Origin: Planktosalinus sp963975935
GTDB taxonomy: Bacteria > Bacteroidota > Bacteroidia > Flavobacteriales > Flavobacteriaceae
Assembly (NCBI GenBank): GCA_963975935.1
Contig: CAXBIQ010000005.1
Coordinates: 124,001-188,000 of the forward strand
Direction: 5' to 3'
DNA length: 64,000 nucleotides
Positions 43,714 through 51,980 of this stretch are shown here, piece by piece. The notes beneath the pieces are model-generated. The model had not been told where the DNA came from. It made no database searches and was given only the letters and a program-made list of their open reading frames with translations. The position numbers and the translations under genes are program-made. Positions within the stretch are counted from its first letter, which is position 1. Each line of letters begins with the position of its first letter.

Positions 43714-43753
43714 CCCTCTCCACACTTCGACTCCGCTCAGTGACCGGAGAGGG
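43714..43753 (+). repeat. Nested repeat: hairpin with a second repeat in its loop
   Basis: CCCTCTCC (43714-43721) and GGAGAGGG (43746-43753) form a stem. The loop is the 24-base word CACTTCGACTCCGCTCAGTG-ACCG (43723-43746), present inverted at 11687-11710 with one difference. Related CCCTCTCC...GGAGAG hairpin DNA recurs at 48376. Confidence 0.8.
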
Positions 43754-43772
43754 TCAGGATAAACAATAGAAA

Positions 43773-44849
43773 ATGAAAACAACGATACTAAGCACACTAG
43801 CCCTTACCGTCCTGCTCCTTAGCAGCTGTGGCAACTCAGAAAAAGAAACGGCAACGGACAGCCGAACGGCTATACAAGTCACTACCAAAGCCCCGGCAGC
43901 CGGTTCAGGTAACAATCTCACCGTTAGCGGAGAAGTTGTGGCCGTCAACAACGCCACCCTCAGCACCCGTATGATGGGTTACGTCAACAGGGTACACGTC
44001 AAGATTGGCGACAAAGTCAACCAAGGACAATTGTTGATTTCCATCAACAACAGCGACCTGCAAGCCAAACGCGCACAGGTCAATGCCGGAATCAACGAAG
44101 CACAGGTAGCATTCAACAATGCCAAAAGGGACTTTGAACGTTTCACCGCATTGTTTGCACAAAACAGTGCCTCCCAAAAAGAACTGGACGATATGACCGC
44201 AAACTACGAAATGGCCAAGGCCCGTCTTGAATCTGCCAAAGCGATGAAAGCGGAAGTGGATGCTCAGTTTGCCTATTCCAATATCACAGCACCCTTTAGC
44301 GGGGTGGTGACCAACCGCTTTGTGGAAGCAGGCGCTATGGCCAATCCCGGTATGCCGCTGCTGGCCATTGAAGCTCCGGGTAACTTTGAAGTGCGTGCCA
44401 CCGTCCCTGAAATGGCCATCGGTCAGATTAAAACCGGGGAAACTGTGGAAGTACATTTCAAATCCATTGACAAAAGCATCACCGGAAAAGTGACAGAAGT
44501 AAGCAGCTCCTCGTCGATGACCGGCGGACAGTATCCGGTAAAAATAGCACTCGATAAAAATGACGCCCTTAAATCAGGGATGTATGCCACGGTGCAGTTT
44601 CCGGTAGCACAAACCAATGACACCCCACAATTGGTAACTGTACCACAGGAAGCCATTGTGACCCAAGGTGATTTGCGCGGGGTTTATACTGTAAGCCAGC
44701 AAAACACAGCGATGCTACGCTGGTTGCGCCTGGGCAGAAGCTTTGGCAACGAAGTGGAAGTCCTCTCCGGACTCAATGCTGAAGAAGCAATTATCGTGGA
44801 AGCGGAAGGAAAGCTCTATAATGGAGTGAAAGTGGAGGTGCAAAATTAG
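43773..44849 (+). CDS. RND efflux periplasmic adaptor lipoprotein
   Basis: 358 residues; lipoprotein signal with lipobox LLSSC (Cys18). Biotinyl-lipoyl halves (NATLSTRMMGYVNRVHVKIGDKVNQGQLL and FAYSNITAPFSGVVTNRFVEAGAMANPGMPLL) flank an alpha-hairpin coiled coil, followed by beta-barrel and membrane-proximal domains (PQEAIVTQGDLRGVYTV). Links the RND permease to TolC. Located 78 bases after the TolC gene, the gap filled by the nested repeat. Confidence 0.94.
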   Translation: MKTTILSTLALTVLLLSSCGNSEKETATDSRTAIQVTTKAPAAGSGNNLTVSGEVVAVNNATLSTRMMGYVNRVHVKIGDKVNQGQLLISINNSDLQAKRAQVNAGINEAQVAFNNAKRDFERFTALFAQNSASQKELDDMTANYEMAKARLESAKAMKAEVDAQFAYSNITAPFSGVVTNRFVEAGAMANPGMPLLAIEAPGNFEVRATVPEMAIGQIKTGETVEVHFKSIDKSITGKVTEVSSSSSMTGGQYPVKIALDKNDALKSGMYATVQFPVAQTNDTPQLVTVPQEAIVTQGDLRGVYTVSQQNTAMLRWLRLGRSFGNEVEVLSGLNAEEAIIVEAEGKLYNGVKVEVQN

Positions 44850-44853
44850 AAGT

Positions 44854-45083
44854 TAGAAGTACGAAGTTAGAAGATAGAAGTACGAAGTATAAATTGACTT
44901 AGGGTTAAAGGACGTAAGACTAATCTCTCTGTGTACCTCTGTGGAACCTCTGCGCAACTCTGTGGTATAGCTGTACCGCCTTGCTCCGCCAAAAGGCGAA
45001 TTCAGGCGGCGAAGCTGCAAAATTGCTCAAAGAAGCGCAAAGAGCCACAAAGAAGGATGACAACAAACAAAATAAAATAGTTA
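44854..45083. repeat. Repeat-rich spacer in the efflux operon
   Basis: The 14-base word TAGAAGTACGAAGT is repeated at 44854-44867 and 44875-44888, 21 bases apart. Then come degenerate CTCTGTGGAACCTCTGCG-type words at 44923-44965, a CGCCNNNAGGCG-like inverted region near 44980-45005, and GCGCAAAGAGCCACAAAG near 45030. A frame stays open through part of this, but it is repeat DNA, not protein. Confidence 0.7.
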
Positions 45084-45085
45084 AA

Positions 45086-48000
45086 ATGAAAGAAGGTTTA
45101 GCCGGCAAAATTGCCAAATTATTTATAGACTCCAAACTCACCATCCTCTTGATGATCGTGTTTATGGTCATTGGGGTGTACAGCTCTTTTTTAATCCCAC
45201 GGGAAGAAGAGCCACAAATCGACGTGCCCATGGCCGATATCTTTATCGGATATCCGGGTGCCAGTCCGCTGGAAGTGGAGTCACGGGTCATCAAGCCCAT
45301 TGAAAAAATGGTGTCCAACATCAAAGGGGTCGAATATGTCTATTCCACCTCTATGCAGGAACAGGGGATGATCATCGTGCAGTTTTATGTGGGCGAAGAC
45401 ATTGAACGTTCCTATGTGAAACTCTACAACGAGTTGATGAAGCATATGGACGAAATGCCGGAAGGGGTTACTCCACCCCTGGTCAAAACACGCTCTATAG
45501 ACGATGTGCCTATGCTGGGGCTTATGCTTTGGAGCGAAACCTATGACGACCACCAGTTGCGGCAAATTGCCAATGAGGTGAACCACGAAATACGAAAAGT
45601 GACCGATGTGGCCACCACACATAGAATTGGCGGGCGTAACCGTGAAATTCGCGTGGTGCTCGACAAAAATAAAATGGCTTCCGCCGGTGTCGATATGTTG
45701 GGCGTAGCCGAAAAAATAAAAGCCAACAACACCCAGATGACCTCCGGGGCGTTTAACCGCAACGATACCGAATTCAAAGTCAATACCGGTAGTTTTTTAC
45801 AAACCTTAGACGATGTGGAGAACCTTATTATAGGAACTTCAGAGAACCAGCCGGTCTATTTAAAACAAATTGCAAAAGTACTCGATGGTCCTGAACTGCC
45901 CAATGAATATGTTAGTTTTGGGTATGGTGCCGCTCTTGAAGAAGTGGCTTCCAAATTTCCATCGGAATATCCCGCCGTGACCATTTCAGTCGCCAAACGC
46001 AAAGGGGCCGATGCGATGCAGCTTTCAGATATTATCCTGGATAAGGTAGAACACCTGCGCACTACTATCATCCCTGATGATGTACATGTGGAAGTCACCC
46101 GAAACTATGGCGAAACGGCTTCTCAAAAAGTGGGTGAACTCCTGCTTCACTTACTCGGGGCTATTATAGCCGTAACCATCGTCGTGATGCTCGCCATGGG
46201 CTGGCGCGGTGGTTTGGTGGTATTCCTTTCGGTACCCGTAACGTTTGCATTGACCTTGTTGAGTTACTATTTACTCGACTATACCCTCAACCGGATTACC
46301 CTTTTTGCCCTGGTATTTGTCACCGGTATTGTGGTGGACGACTCCATTATCATTGCTGAAAATATGCACCGCCACTTTAAGATGAAACGGCTGCCATTCA
46401 AGCAGGCCGCGCTTTATGCCATCAACGAAGTGGGGAACCCAACAATATTAGCAACTTTTACAGTAATCGCTTCGGTATTACCAATGGCGTTTGTAAGCGG
46501 ACTCATGGGCCCTTATATGAGCCCAATGCCGATTGGAGCGTCGATTGCGATGATTTTATCGCTTATTGTTGCCTTGACCATCACGCCTTATCTGGGGTAT
46601 ATCTTCTTACGCGAAAAAGACAAAAAGAATACCGCTGGCGAAGTGGAAAAACCCATCGAAATTGAAGACACCCGCATCTATAAAATTTACAGCAGGTTTG
46701 AACGTCCCTTACTGGACAATCCCTTTAAGCGCTGGATGGCACTGGGGATTACCACATTGCTCCTTTTGGGATCTGTCGCGATGTTCTTTACGGAAACCGT
46801 GCTGGTAAAGATGCTTCCGTTTGACAACAAAAACGAGTTTCAGGTGGTGATCGATATGCCCGAAGGCACTACGCTGGAGCGCACCAATGTGGTCACTCAG
46901 GAAATTGCCCAATACCTCTCCGGTCGACCGGAAGTGGTGAACTATCAGACGTATGTGGGCACTTCGGCTCCCATTACGTTTAACGGACTCGTGCGTCATT
47001 ATGATTTAAGAGGCGCTTCCAATACGGCTGATATTCAGGTGAACATCAAAGACAAAGGCGACCGCAAACTGCAAAGTCACGACGTTGCCAAATTGCTGCG
47101 TCCCGATATTCAGAGAATTGCTTCCAAATACAACGCCAACGTCAAGCTGGTAGAAGTACCGCCCGGACCTCCGGTGTTGAGTACCATTGTGGCCGAGATT
47201 TACGGACCCGATTACGAAGAGCAAATACGTGTGGCCGACTCGGTGCAAAGCATCCTGAGCAACACCACCGATGTCGTGGATATCGACTGGATGGTAGAAG
47301 CCGATCAAACCGAATTTGTCTATGACATCGACCGTGAAAAAGCGATGCGTTACGGGATTGCCCCACAACAAATTGTACATACGCTAAACATGGCATTGGG
47401 CGACCGTGCCGTCACCCATTTGTATGATGAAAATGCCACCGAGCGCGTGGGCATACTACTGACACTGGACGAACAAGAAAAAGCCAGCCCGGAAGCCATT
47501 GCACAAATTGAAATTGCTTCCCAACAAGGAAATATGGTTTCTGTGGGTGATTTGGTAACCATTAATGAAAGTTCGGTGCCGAAAAGCATTTACCGCAAAA
47601 ACCAAAAACGCGTGGTCTATGTCATGGCCGATATGGCGGGTACATTGGAAAGCCCCGTGTATGCCATCCTGGGAATGGAAGAAAAATTAAAGCAAATTCC
47701 GTTACCGGAAGGATACACCATGAACGAACTCTATGCCAGCCAACCGGAACATGAGGATGACTACACCGTCAAATGGGACGGCGAATGGCAAATTACCCTT
47801 GAGGTATTCCGTGATTTGGGGATTGCATTTTTGGGCGTGATTGTGATTATCTATATGCTCATTGTGGGTTGGTTCCAAAACTTTAAAGCACCCATTGTGA
47901 TGATGGTGGCCATTCCTTTATCGATGATAGGGATTGTAATAGGACACTGGTTGCTGGGTGCCTTCTTTACCGCTACTTCGTTTATCGGGATGATTGCCCT

Positions 48001-48355
48001 GGCGGGAATTATGGTGCGGAACTCTGTCCTGCTCATTGACTTTGTCAACCTGCGACTGGAAGAAGGCATTCCGCTGAAACAAGCCATCGTAGAAGCCGGT
48101 GCCGTGCGTACCACACCTATTCTACTCACCGCAGGAACGGTGGTCATCGGGGCCTTTGTGATCCTGTTTGACCCCATTTTTCAGGGACTCGCCATCTCGT
48201 TGATGGGTGGAACGATTGGTTCTACCTTTCTCACGCTATTGGTCGTACCGCTGGTGTATTATCTGATTATGCGGAAGCAGTATCCGGAGTCCCCCCTCAG
48301 TCCCCCCGAAGGGGGGAAGCTTCAAGTTGAGGAAGACTTGGGTGAGAAGGAATAA
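45086..48355 (+). CDS. RND efflux permease
   Basis: 1089 residues from the ATG at 45086. The in-frame start at 44981 lies in repeat DNA. Twelve transmembrane helices with two large periplasmic loops: IDSKLTILLMIVFMVIGVYSSFLIPREEEPQ at the N-terminus, helix 4 with GIVVDDSIIIAENMHRHFK (proton-relay Asp pair), second half IALAGIMVRNSVLLIDFVNLR. The substrate is unknown; the operator shared with the sulfur genes suggests export of a sulfur or thiol metabolite. The last 20 or so residues (ESPLSPPEGGKLQVEEDLG) are encoded by an intergenic-type repeat that has extended the frame. Confidence 0.94.
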   Translation: MKEGLAGKIAKLFIDSKLTILLMIVFMVIGVYSSFLIPREEEPQIDVPMADIFIGYPGASPLEVESRVIKPIEKMVSNIKGVEYVYSTSMQEQGMIIVQFYVGEDIERSYVKLYNELMKHMDEMPEGVTPPLVKTRSIDDVPMLGLMLWSETYDDHQLRQIANEVNHEIRKVTDVATTHRIGGRNREIRVVLDKNKMASAGVDMLGVAEKIKANNTQMTSGAFNRNDTEFKVNTGSFLQTLDDVENLIIGTSENQPVYLKQIAKVLDGPELPNEYVSFGYGAALEEVASKFPSEYPAVTISVAKRKGADAMQLSDIILDKVEHLRTTIIPDDVHVEVTRNYGETASQKVGELLLHLLGAIIAVTIVVMLAMGWRGGLVVFLSVPVTFALTLLSYYLLDYTLNRITLFALVFVTGIVVDDSIIIAENMHRHFKMKRLPFKQAALYAINEVGNPTILATFTVIASVLPMAFVSGLMGPYMSPMPIGASIAMILSLIVALTITPYLGYIFLREKDKKNTAGEVEKPIEIEDTRIYKIYSRFERPLLDNPFKRWMALGITTLLLLGSVAMFFTETVLVKMLPFDNKNEFQVVIDMPEGTTLERTNVVTQEIAQYLSGRPEVVNYQTYVGTSAPITFNGLVRHYDLRGASNTADIQVNIKDKGDRKLQSHDVAKLLRPDIQRIASKYNANVKLVEVPPGPPVLSTIVAEIYGPDYEEQIRVADSVQSILSNTTDVVDIDWMVEADQTEFVYDIDREKAMRYGIAPQQIVHTLNMALGDRAVTHLYDENATERVGILLTLDEQEKASPEAIAQIEIASQQGNMVSVGDLVTINESSVPKSIYRKNQKRVVYVMADMAGTLESPVYAILGMEEKLKQIPLPEGYTMNELYASQPEHEDDYTVKWDGEWQITLEVFRDLGIAFLGVIVIIYMLIVGWFQNFKAPIVMMVAIPLSMIGIVIGHWLLGAFFTATSFIGMIALAGIMVRNSVLLIDFVNLRLEEGIPLKQAIVEAGAVRTTPILLTAGTVVIGAFVILFDPIFQGLAISLMGGTIGSTFLTLLVVPLVYYLIMRKQYPESPLSPPEGGKLQVEEDLGEKE

Positions 48356-48407
48356 AAAATAAAAAACCTCAAATAGCCCCTCTCCTTGGGAGAGGAGTTG
48401 GGGTGAG
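48288..48407 (+). repeat. Dispersed repeats at and after the RND stop
   Basis: 48288-48352 is a repeat with a TCCCCCC-GAA-GGGGGGA hairpin, read as the last codons of the RND gene. 48376-48407 (CCCCTCTCCTTGGGAGAGG and following) is another hairpin repeat between the RND gene and the next one. Both are of types common across Bacteroidota genomes. Confidence 0.8.
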
Positions 48408-48425
48408 GATAAAAATTAAAACAAG

Positions 48426-48734
48426 ATGAAACTATTAATTGTAACCGCAGTAGAGGAATTCCAAAAGGACATTCTCAAGCTGTTTAAAAAAGCCGGTATC
48501 GAGGCGTTTAGTACCTCAGAAATTGACGGCTACAAGAATACCAACAACTCGGTTGTCGCCACGCAAAGCTGGTTTCCGGGAGAGAAAGGCGGCAGCGAAT
48601 CACTGATGGTATTTTCGTTTGCTGAAGAAGAAAAAATCGATCCGTTTTTTGAATTGGTCATTCAGTACAACAGCACCCTGGAAACTGAAAACCCGGTGCG
48701 GGTGGTTGTGGTGCCGATTGAAAGAGCGATTTAG
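48426..48734 (+). CDS. Small PII-like/ferredoxin-fold protein
   Basis: 102 residues, cytoplasmic. Begins MKLLIVTAVEEFQKDILKLFKKAGI and ends RVVVVPIERAI, a beta-alpha-beta layout with a long glycine loop (WFPGEKGGSES) between strands, like PII-type ligand-binding proteins. No tyrosine corresponding to the GlnB uridylation site is seen. Part of the efflux operon, 70 bases after the RND gene. A regulatory subunit for the pump is possible but unproven. Confidence 0.7.
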   Translation: MKLLIVTAVEEFQKDILKLFKKAGIEAFSTSEIDGYKNTNNSVVATQSWFPGEKGGSESLMVFSFAEEEKIDPFFELVIQYNSTLETENPVRVVVVPIERAI

Positions 48735-48785
48735 TAATTAGTGGTGAGAGGTGAGTAAATAAATGTTTAAAACCCTCTGTAAAAC

Positions 48786-48805
48786 CCTGCCTGCCGGCAG
48801 GTAGG
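48786..48805. repeat. 20-bp palindrome of CCTGCCTGCCGGCAGG type
   Basis: A near-perfect palindrome, CCTGCCTGCCGGCAGGTAGG, interrupting a degenerate CTCTGT...TCTGTGG repeat (48774-48815). The same motif is a familiar dispersed unit in Bacteroidota. Confidence 0.75.
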
Positions 48806-48869
48806 TCTGTGGTACAACTTGTATCCAGTTCTGAACATTTTAAAAATAAATAACTAAAAACAATTAACT

Positions 48870-49055
48870 ATGTTAAACAGAATCATTAGAGCCGTTGCCG
48901 GCACGTTTATTCTTATCAGCTTGTTATTGGCTGTTTATGTCAACATTAACTGGCTTTGGTTTACCGCTTTTGTGGGTGTGAACCTTTTGCAATCATCAAT
49001 CACCAAATGGTGCCTGATGGAAGATATTTTAAAGAAGCTTGGAGTGAAGGATTAA
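48870..49055 (+). CDS. YgaP-like (DUF2892) small membrane protein
   Basis: 61 residues: MLNRIIRAVAGTFILISLLLAV and NINWLWFTAFVGVNLLQSSITKWCLMEDILKKLGV. Two transmembrane helices with a conserved-looking Q-S-x-x-T-x-x-C-P/L pattern at the end. This domain is fused to rhodaneses in YgaP, and as a single protein often sits in sulfur or thiol clusters. Its place at the end of this locus fits the sulfur theme. Confidence 0.85.
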   Translation: MLNRIIRAVAGTFILISLLLAVYVNINWLWFTAFVGVNLLQSSITKWCLMEDILKKLGVKD

Positions 49056-49115
49056 TACAGATTAAAGAAAATAGAGAAGAGAAAAAAGACTCAAAAATCT
49101 TAATACTTCGGATTT

Positions 49116-49142
49116 TGCCACAAAATTATGTACTTTGTGGCA
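49116..49142. promoter_or_regulatory. Perfect 9-bp hairpin upstream of the 49.2 kb gene
   Basis: TGCCACAAA/TTTGTGGCA, 9 bp, 9-base loop, 57 bases before the ATG at 49199. No U-run on either side. Could be an operator, or the end of the DUF2892 transcript. Confidence 0.45.
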
Positions 49143-49198
49143 ATGGGCAGTATCAAAAATCTTTTGTATTTTAGTAGAAATCACAAACTCACTTCGTT

Positions 49199-49924
49199 AT
49201 GAAAGCATTTTATACCCTCTTCAGCATATTGATTACCACCACCCTGTTTTCGCAAAATATAGAAGGTGCCTGGCAGCTAACGCACGAAAACGGTGAAATG
49301 ATCACTGATAAACAGGTCATCGCCATATATCAGGATGGTTATTTTGCTCTGGGTGCCAAAGAAGCGGGTACAGATACCTTCTTGTATGCCTCCGGAGGGG
49401 AGTATGAACTGAAAGGGAAGACCTATTATGAAACCCAGGACTTCAACAGCAAGAGTCCGCAACGTATCGGAAATAAAATGGCGTTTGCTTTAAAGCTAAA
49501 CGAAGACCAAATGGAACTCACCTCGGGAAGCAGTAGTCAAAACTGGCAAAAACTGCCTGTACACCGTGATGCTCTCACCCGGGCCTGGGTCATTACCGGA
49601 AGGGAACGTGACGGCACTATGAATACCATGACACCCGGTGATCGCCGCACTGTTAAAATCCTCAGCGGGGGCAGGTTTCAGTGGATTGCCTTCAACTCGG
49701 CAACCAAAGAATTTAACGGTACCGGTGGCGGAACCTATGTAGCTGCTGATGGAATGTATACTGAAAACATTACCTTCTTTTCACGCGACGACAGCCGTGT
49801 AGGCGCCAGCCTTCAGTTTCACTATGAAGTCAAAGACGGAAAATGGCACCACAAAGGAAAAAGCTCAAAAGGCGACCCCATCTACGAAATCTGGAGCCCG
49901 TATCGCGAAGCATACCAAAAATAA
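49199..49924 (+). CDS. Secreted hypothetical protein with two beta repeats
   Basis: 241 residues with a signal peptide (MKAFYTLFSILITTTLFSQ). Two similar lipocalin-like halves each begin with GAWQLT..-type or RAWVITG-type strands and contain a GGEYELKGKTYYETQDF / GGTYVAADGMYTENITF motif. I know such proteins in Flavobacteria only as 'membrane or secreted protein'. Function unknown. Own unit, flanked by hairpins. Confidence 0.8.
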   Translation: MKAFYTLFSILITTTLFSQNIEGAWQLTHENGEMITDKQVIAIYQDGYFALGAKEAGTDTFLYASGGEYELKGKTYYETQDFNSKSPQRIGNKMAFALKLNEDQMELTSGSSSQNWQKLPVHRDALTRAWVITGRERDGTMNTMTPGDRRTVKILSGGRFQWIAFNSATKEFNGTGGGTYVAADGMYTENITFFSRDDSRVGASLQFHYEVKDGKWHHKGKSSKGDPIYEIWSPYREAYQK

Positions 49925-49952
49925 CCTTGTTTATAATCCCCCCTCTTTATAA

Positions 49953-49979
49953 GGTGTCCTTTTTACTAAAAATGACACC
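49953..49979. terminator. Terminator-like hairpin after the 49.2 kb gene
   Basis: GGTGTC/GACACC plus TTTTT/AAAAA after one mismatch, 3-base loop, 29 bases after the stop. No strong U-run follows, so termination is uncertain. The remainder up to 50123 is A+T-rich with the palindrome TGCTTTTAAAAGCA near 50100; no gene seen. Confidence 0.45.
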
Positions 49980-50123
49980 CGTTTCCGGTTTGGAAAATGC
50001 CAAAGAAAACCTAATTAAGATTTTTTTTAGGAAAAAGGGGATATTTTTTTATAGCTTACTTTCTTTAAAACAGGCCTCAGTACAGCTGTTACTGCTGCGC
50101 TGCTTTTAAAAGCATCAAAAACA

Positions 50124-51980
50124 ATGACTAAAACAACCACACATACTACCTCAAGTATCGAATATATTATGGAATCCCTGGTGGAAGACGGCCGCGTGGA
50201 AGGCGTGCTTCCGGGGGGCGGTTTTTTACATCTGGATGAAAAACTTCCATTTGTGCTGCTTTATCGTAAGAAAGAAAGAGGGACAGACCGCGGCACCAGA
50301 AGACTCGCCAAAAGCCTGGGCTCTTATCTTATCATGGGGACTGAAAATTTTGAATTCTATCAGGAATTAATTTATAAGCTTGCGAGCTATTTTTCCAAAA
50401 AATTCAACACATACCTGCTGTTTGAAATATACAGCGGCAATACCTCAAGTGACACTTTTGTCATTAAGGGACCGGCGCACAAATTGCCCACTACCCTCGA
50501 GGTGCTGAAAGAAGAACTCTCCAAGCTACCGGAGAGACTTTACAGCCTCCCACTGAAAGCGGAAATAAAAAGAACCAAAACCCGTCAGGAAGAAGGTCAG
50601 GAACCCCTTCTCGACATTGAAGAAGCCAAAATGCAGGGAGCTGTGTGGATAGCACTGGAAATCCCACCGGTGTTCCGTGATGAGAAGGGTATTTTATACC
50701 CTGTGTTTTTCAGGCATTTCCGGGATTTGTTTGTAGAAGCACTGCAAAAGGCCATCTTTGATTACCTTCGGGTACAAACCTCATCAGGCATCAGCAACTA
50801 TTTTGCGCTGGGGAAACGCAAAATCCACGACGAAGTCTTTAAAATAGACCGGCAACTCACTGAAATTGAGTCCAGCTATCAGTTCCTATTGCTGGTGTCG
50901 CCCGTGAATATGCACGAGATACGCGAAACCTATTTTGAAAGCAATTTTAAAGAATTGCATGACTATCAGTACCGTCTGCTTACCATTGACCCTGACCTGC
51001 TCAAGCGTAAACTTTTTAACCTGCGCATCGATGAGATAGACGACCCTGCCCTGTCTTTCATTTTTAAGGAAAAAAGGGAAGAGCTCGATCAACAGATTAC
51101 CATGCTCAATGAGCGCGGTAACAAAAACTTCTTTTACAACAGCATCTGCCTCTACTATGTAGTGGAACAAGGACTAAAAGAAGAAGCCCTGAATATCCTC
51201 AACGACTTACAGGAAGAAACCGTTGGCCCTGCAGAAGAAAAGATTGACGCAAAAGAATTCAGTGCAATGGCCCGGAAGGAGTTTGATTACTTCCGCACCC
51301 AGGACCCTGAATTTAAAAGTATGGTACACATCAGGGAAGACGTGAACGTGATTATGGTATCGCGTGGCGAACTTTATATTCCCGCAGACTATACTATGAG
51401 CCGTCGTGAAGCCGACGCCCTCATCCAGCACGAGATAGGAACGCATGTACTTACGTATTACAACGGAAGCCGGCAACCCCTCACCCAATTGTGTTCGGGG
51501 CTTGCACATTATGACCCTTTACAGGAGGGTCTTGCCGTTCTGGCTGAGTATTTTGCAGACGGATTGACCGTCAATCGTTTGCGCCTGCTGGCCGGGCGTG
51601 TGATTGCCGGGGCGGCACTCATTGAGGGAGGTGACTTTCACAGTATTTTTAAACTGCTTCATGAAGCGCATGGCTTCTCCAAAGAACGGGCTTTTAATAT
51701 TACCTGCAGGATTTTGCAGGGCGGTGGTTTTTTAAAAGACATCATCTATTTAAAAGGTCTACTGGAATTGATAGATTTTATCAGGGAAGGTGGTGACCCC
51801 GCTTCCCTGCTTGTGGGCAAATTTGCCCTGAAACACCTCAATGTCATCAAAGACCTGACTGAACGCGAGATTCTCAAAACCGCAGTCTTAAGGCCGCGCT
51901 ATATGGAGTCTGAAGACTATGAACACAAATTAACAAAAATCAGAGAGGGCATGCCCCTTTCACAACTTGTAACACTATGA
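50124..51980 (+). CDS. QEGLA-motif metallopeptidase-like protein (DUF1704)
   Basis: 618 residues. The QEGLA motif is in YDPLQEGLAVLAEYFADG, and upstream is HEIGTH (HExxxH) within ALIQHEIGTHVLTYYNG, a zinc site of the DUF1704/MATCAP-type peptidases. The family name 'flavohemoglobin expression-modulating' reflects an old phenotype, not a mechanism. N-terminal half of unknown fold. Overlaps the ATP-grasp gene by 4 bases (ATGA), so the two are coupled. A tail-clipping peptidase role is suggested by the eukaryotic relatives, which remove C-terminal residues from tubulin. Confidence 0.9.
   Translation: MTKTTTHTTSSIEYIMESLVEDGRVEGVLPGGGFLHLDEKLPFVLLYRKKERGTDRGTRRLAKSLGSYLIMGTENFEFYQELIYKLASYFSKKFNTYLLFEIYSGNTSSDTFVIKGPAHKLPTTLEVLKEELSKLPERLYSLPLKAEIKRTKTRQEEGQEPLLDIEEAKMQGAVWIALEIPPVFRDEKGILYPVFFRHFRDLFVEALQKAIFDYLRVQTSSGISNYFALGKRKIHDEVFKIDRQLTEIESSYQFLLLVSPVNMHEIRETYFESNFKELHDYQYRLLTIDPDLLKRKLFNLRIDEIDDPALSFIFKEKREELDQQITMLNERGNKNFFYNSICLYYVVEQGLKEEALNILNDLQEETVGPAEEKIDAKEFSAMARKEFDYFRTQDPEFKSMVHIREDVNVIMVSRGELYIPADYTMSRREADALIQHEIGTHVLTYYNGSRQPLTQLCSGLAHYDPLQEGLAVLAEYFADGLTVNRLRLLAGRVIAGAALIEGGDFHSIFKLLHEAHGFSKERAFNITCRILQGGGFLKDIIYLKGLLELIDFIREGGDPASLLVGKFALKHLNVIKDLTEREILKTAVLRPRYMESEDYEHKLTKIREGMPLSQLVTL

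Noticed and set aside
44981..45085. N-terminal extension of the RND permease
   Set aside because: The 35 extra codons lie in degenerate repeat DNA. The ATG at 45086 gives the typical RND N-terminus.
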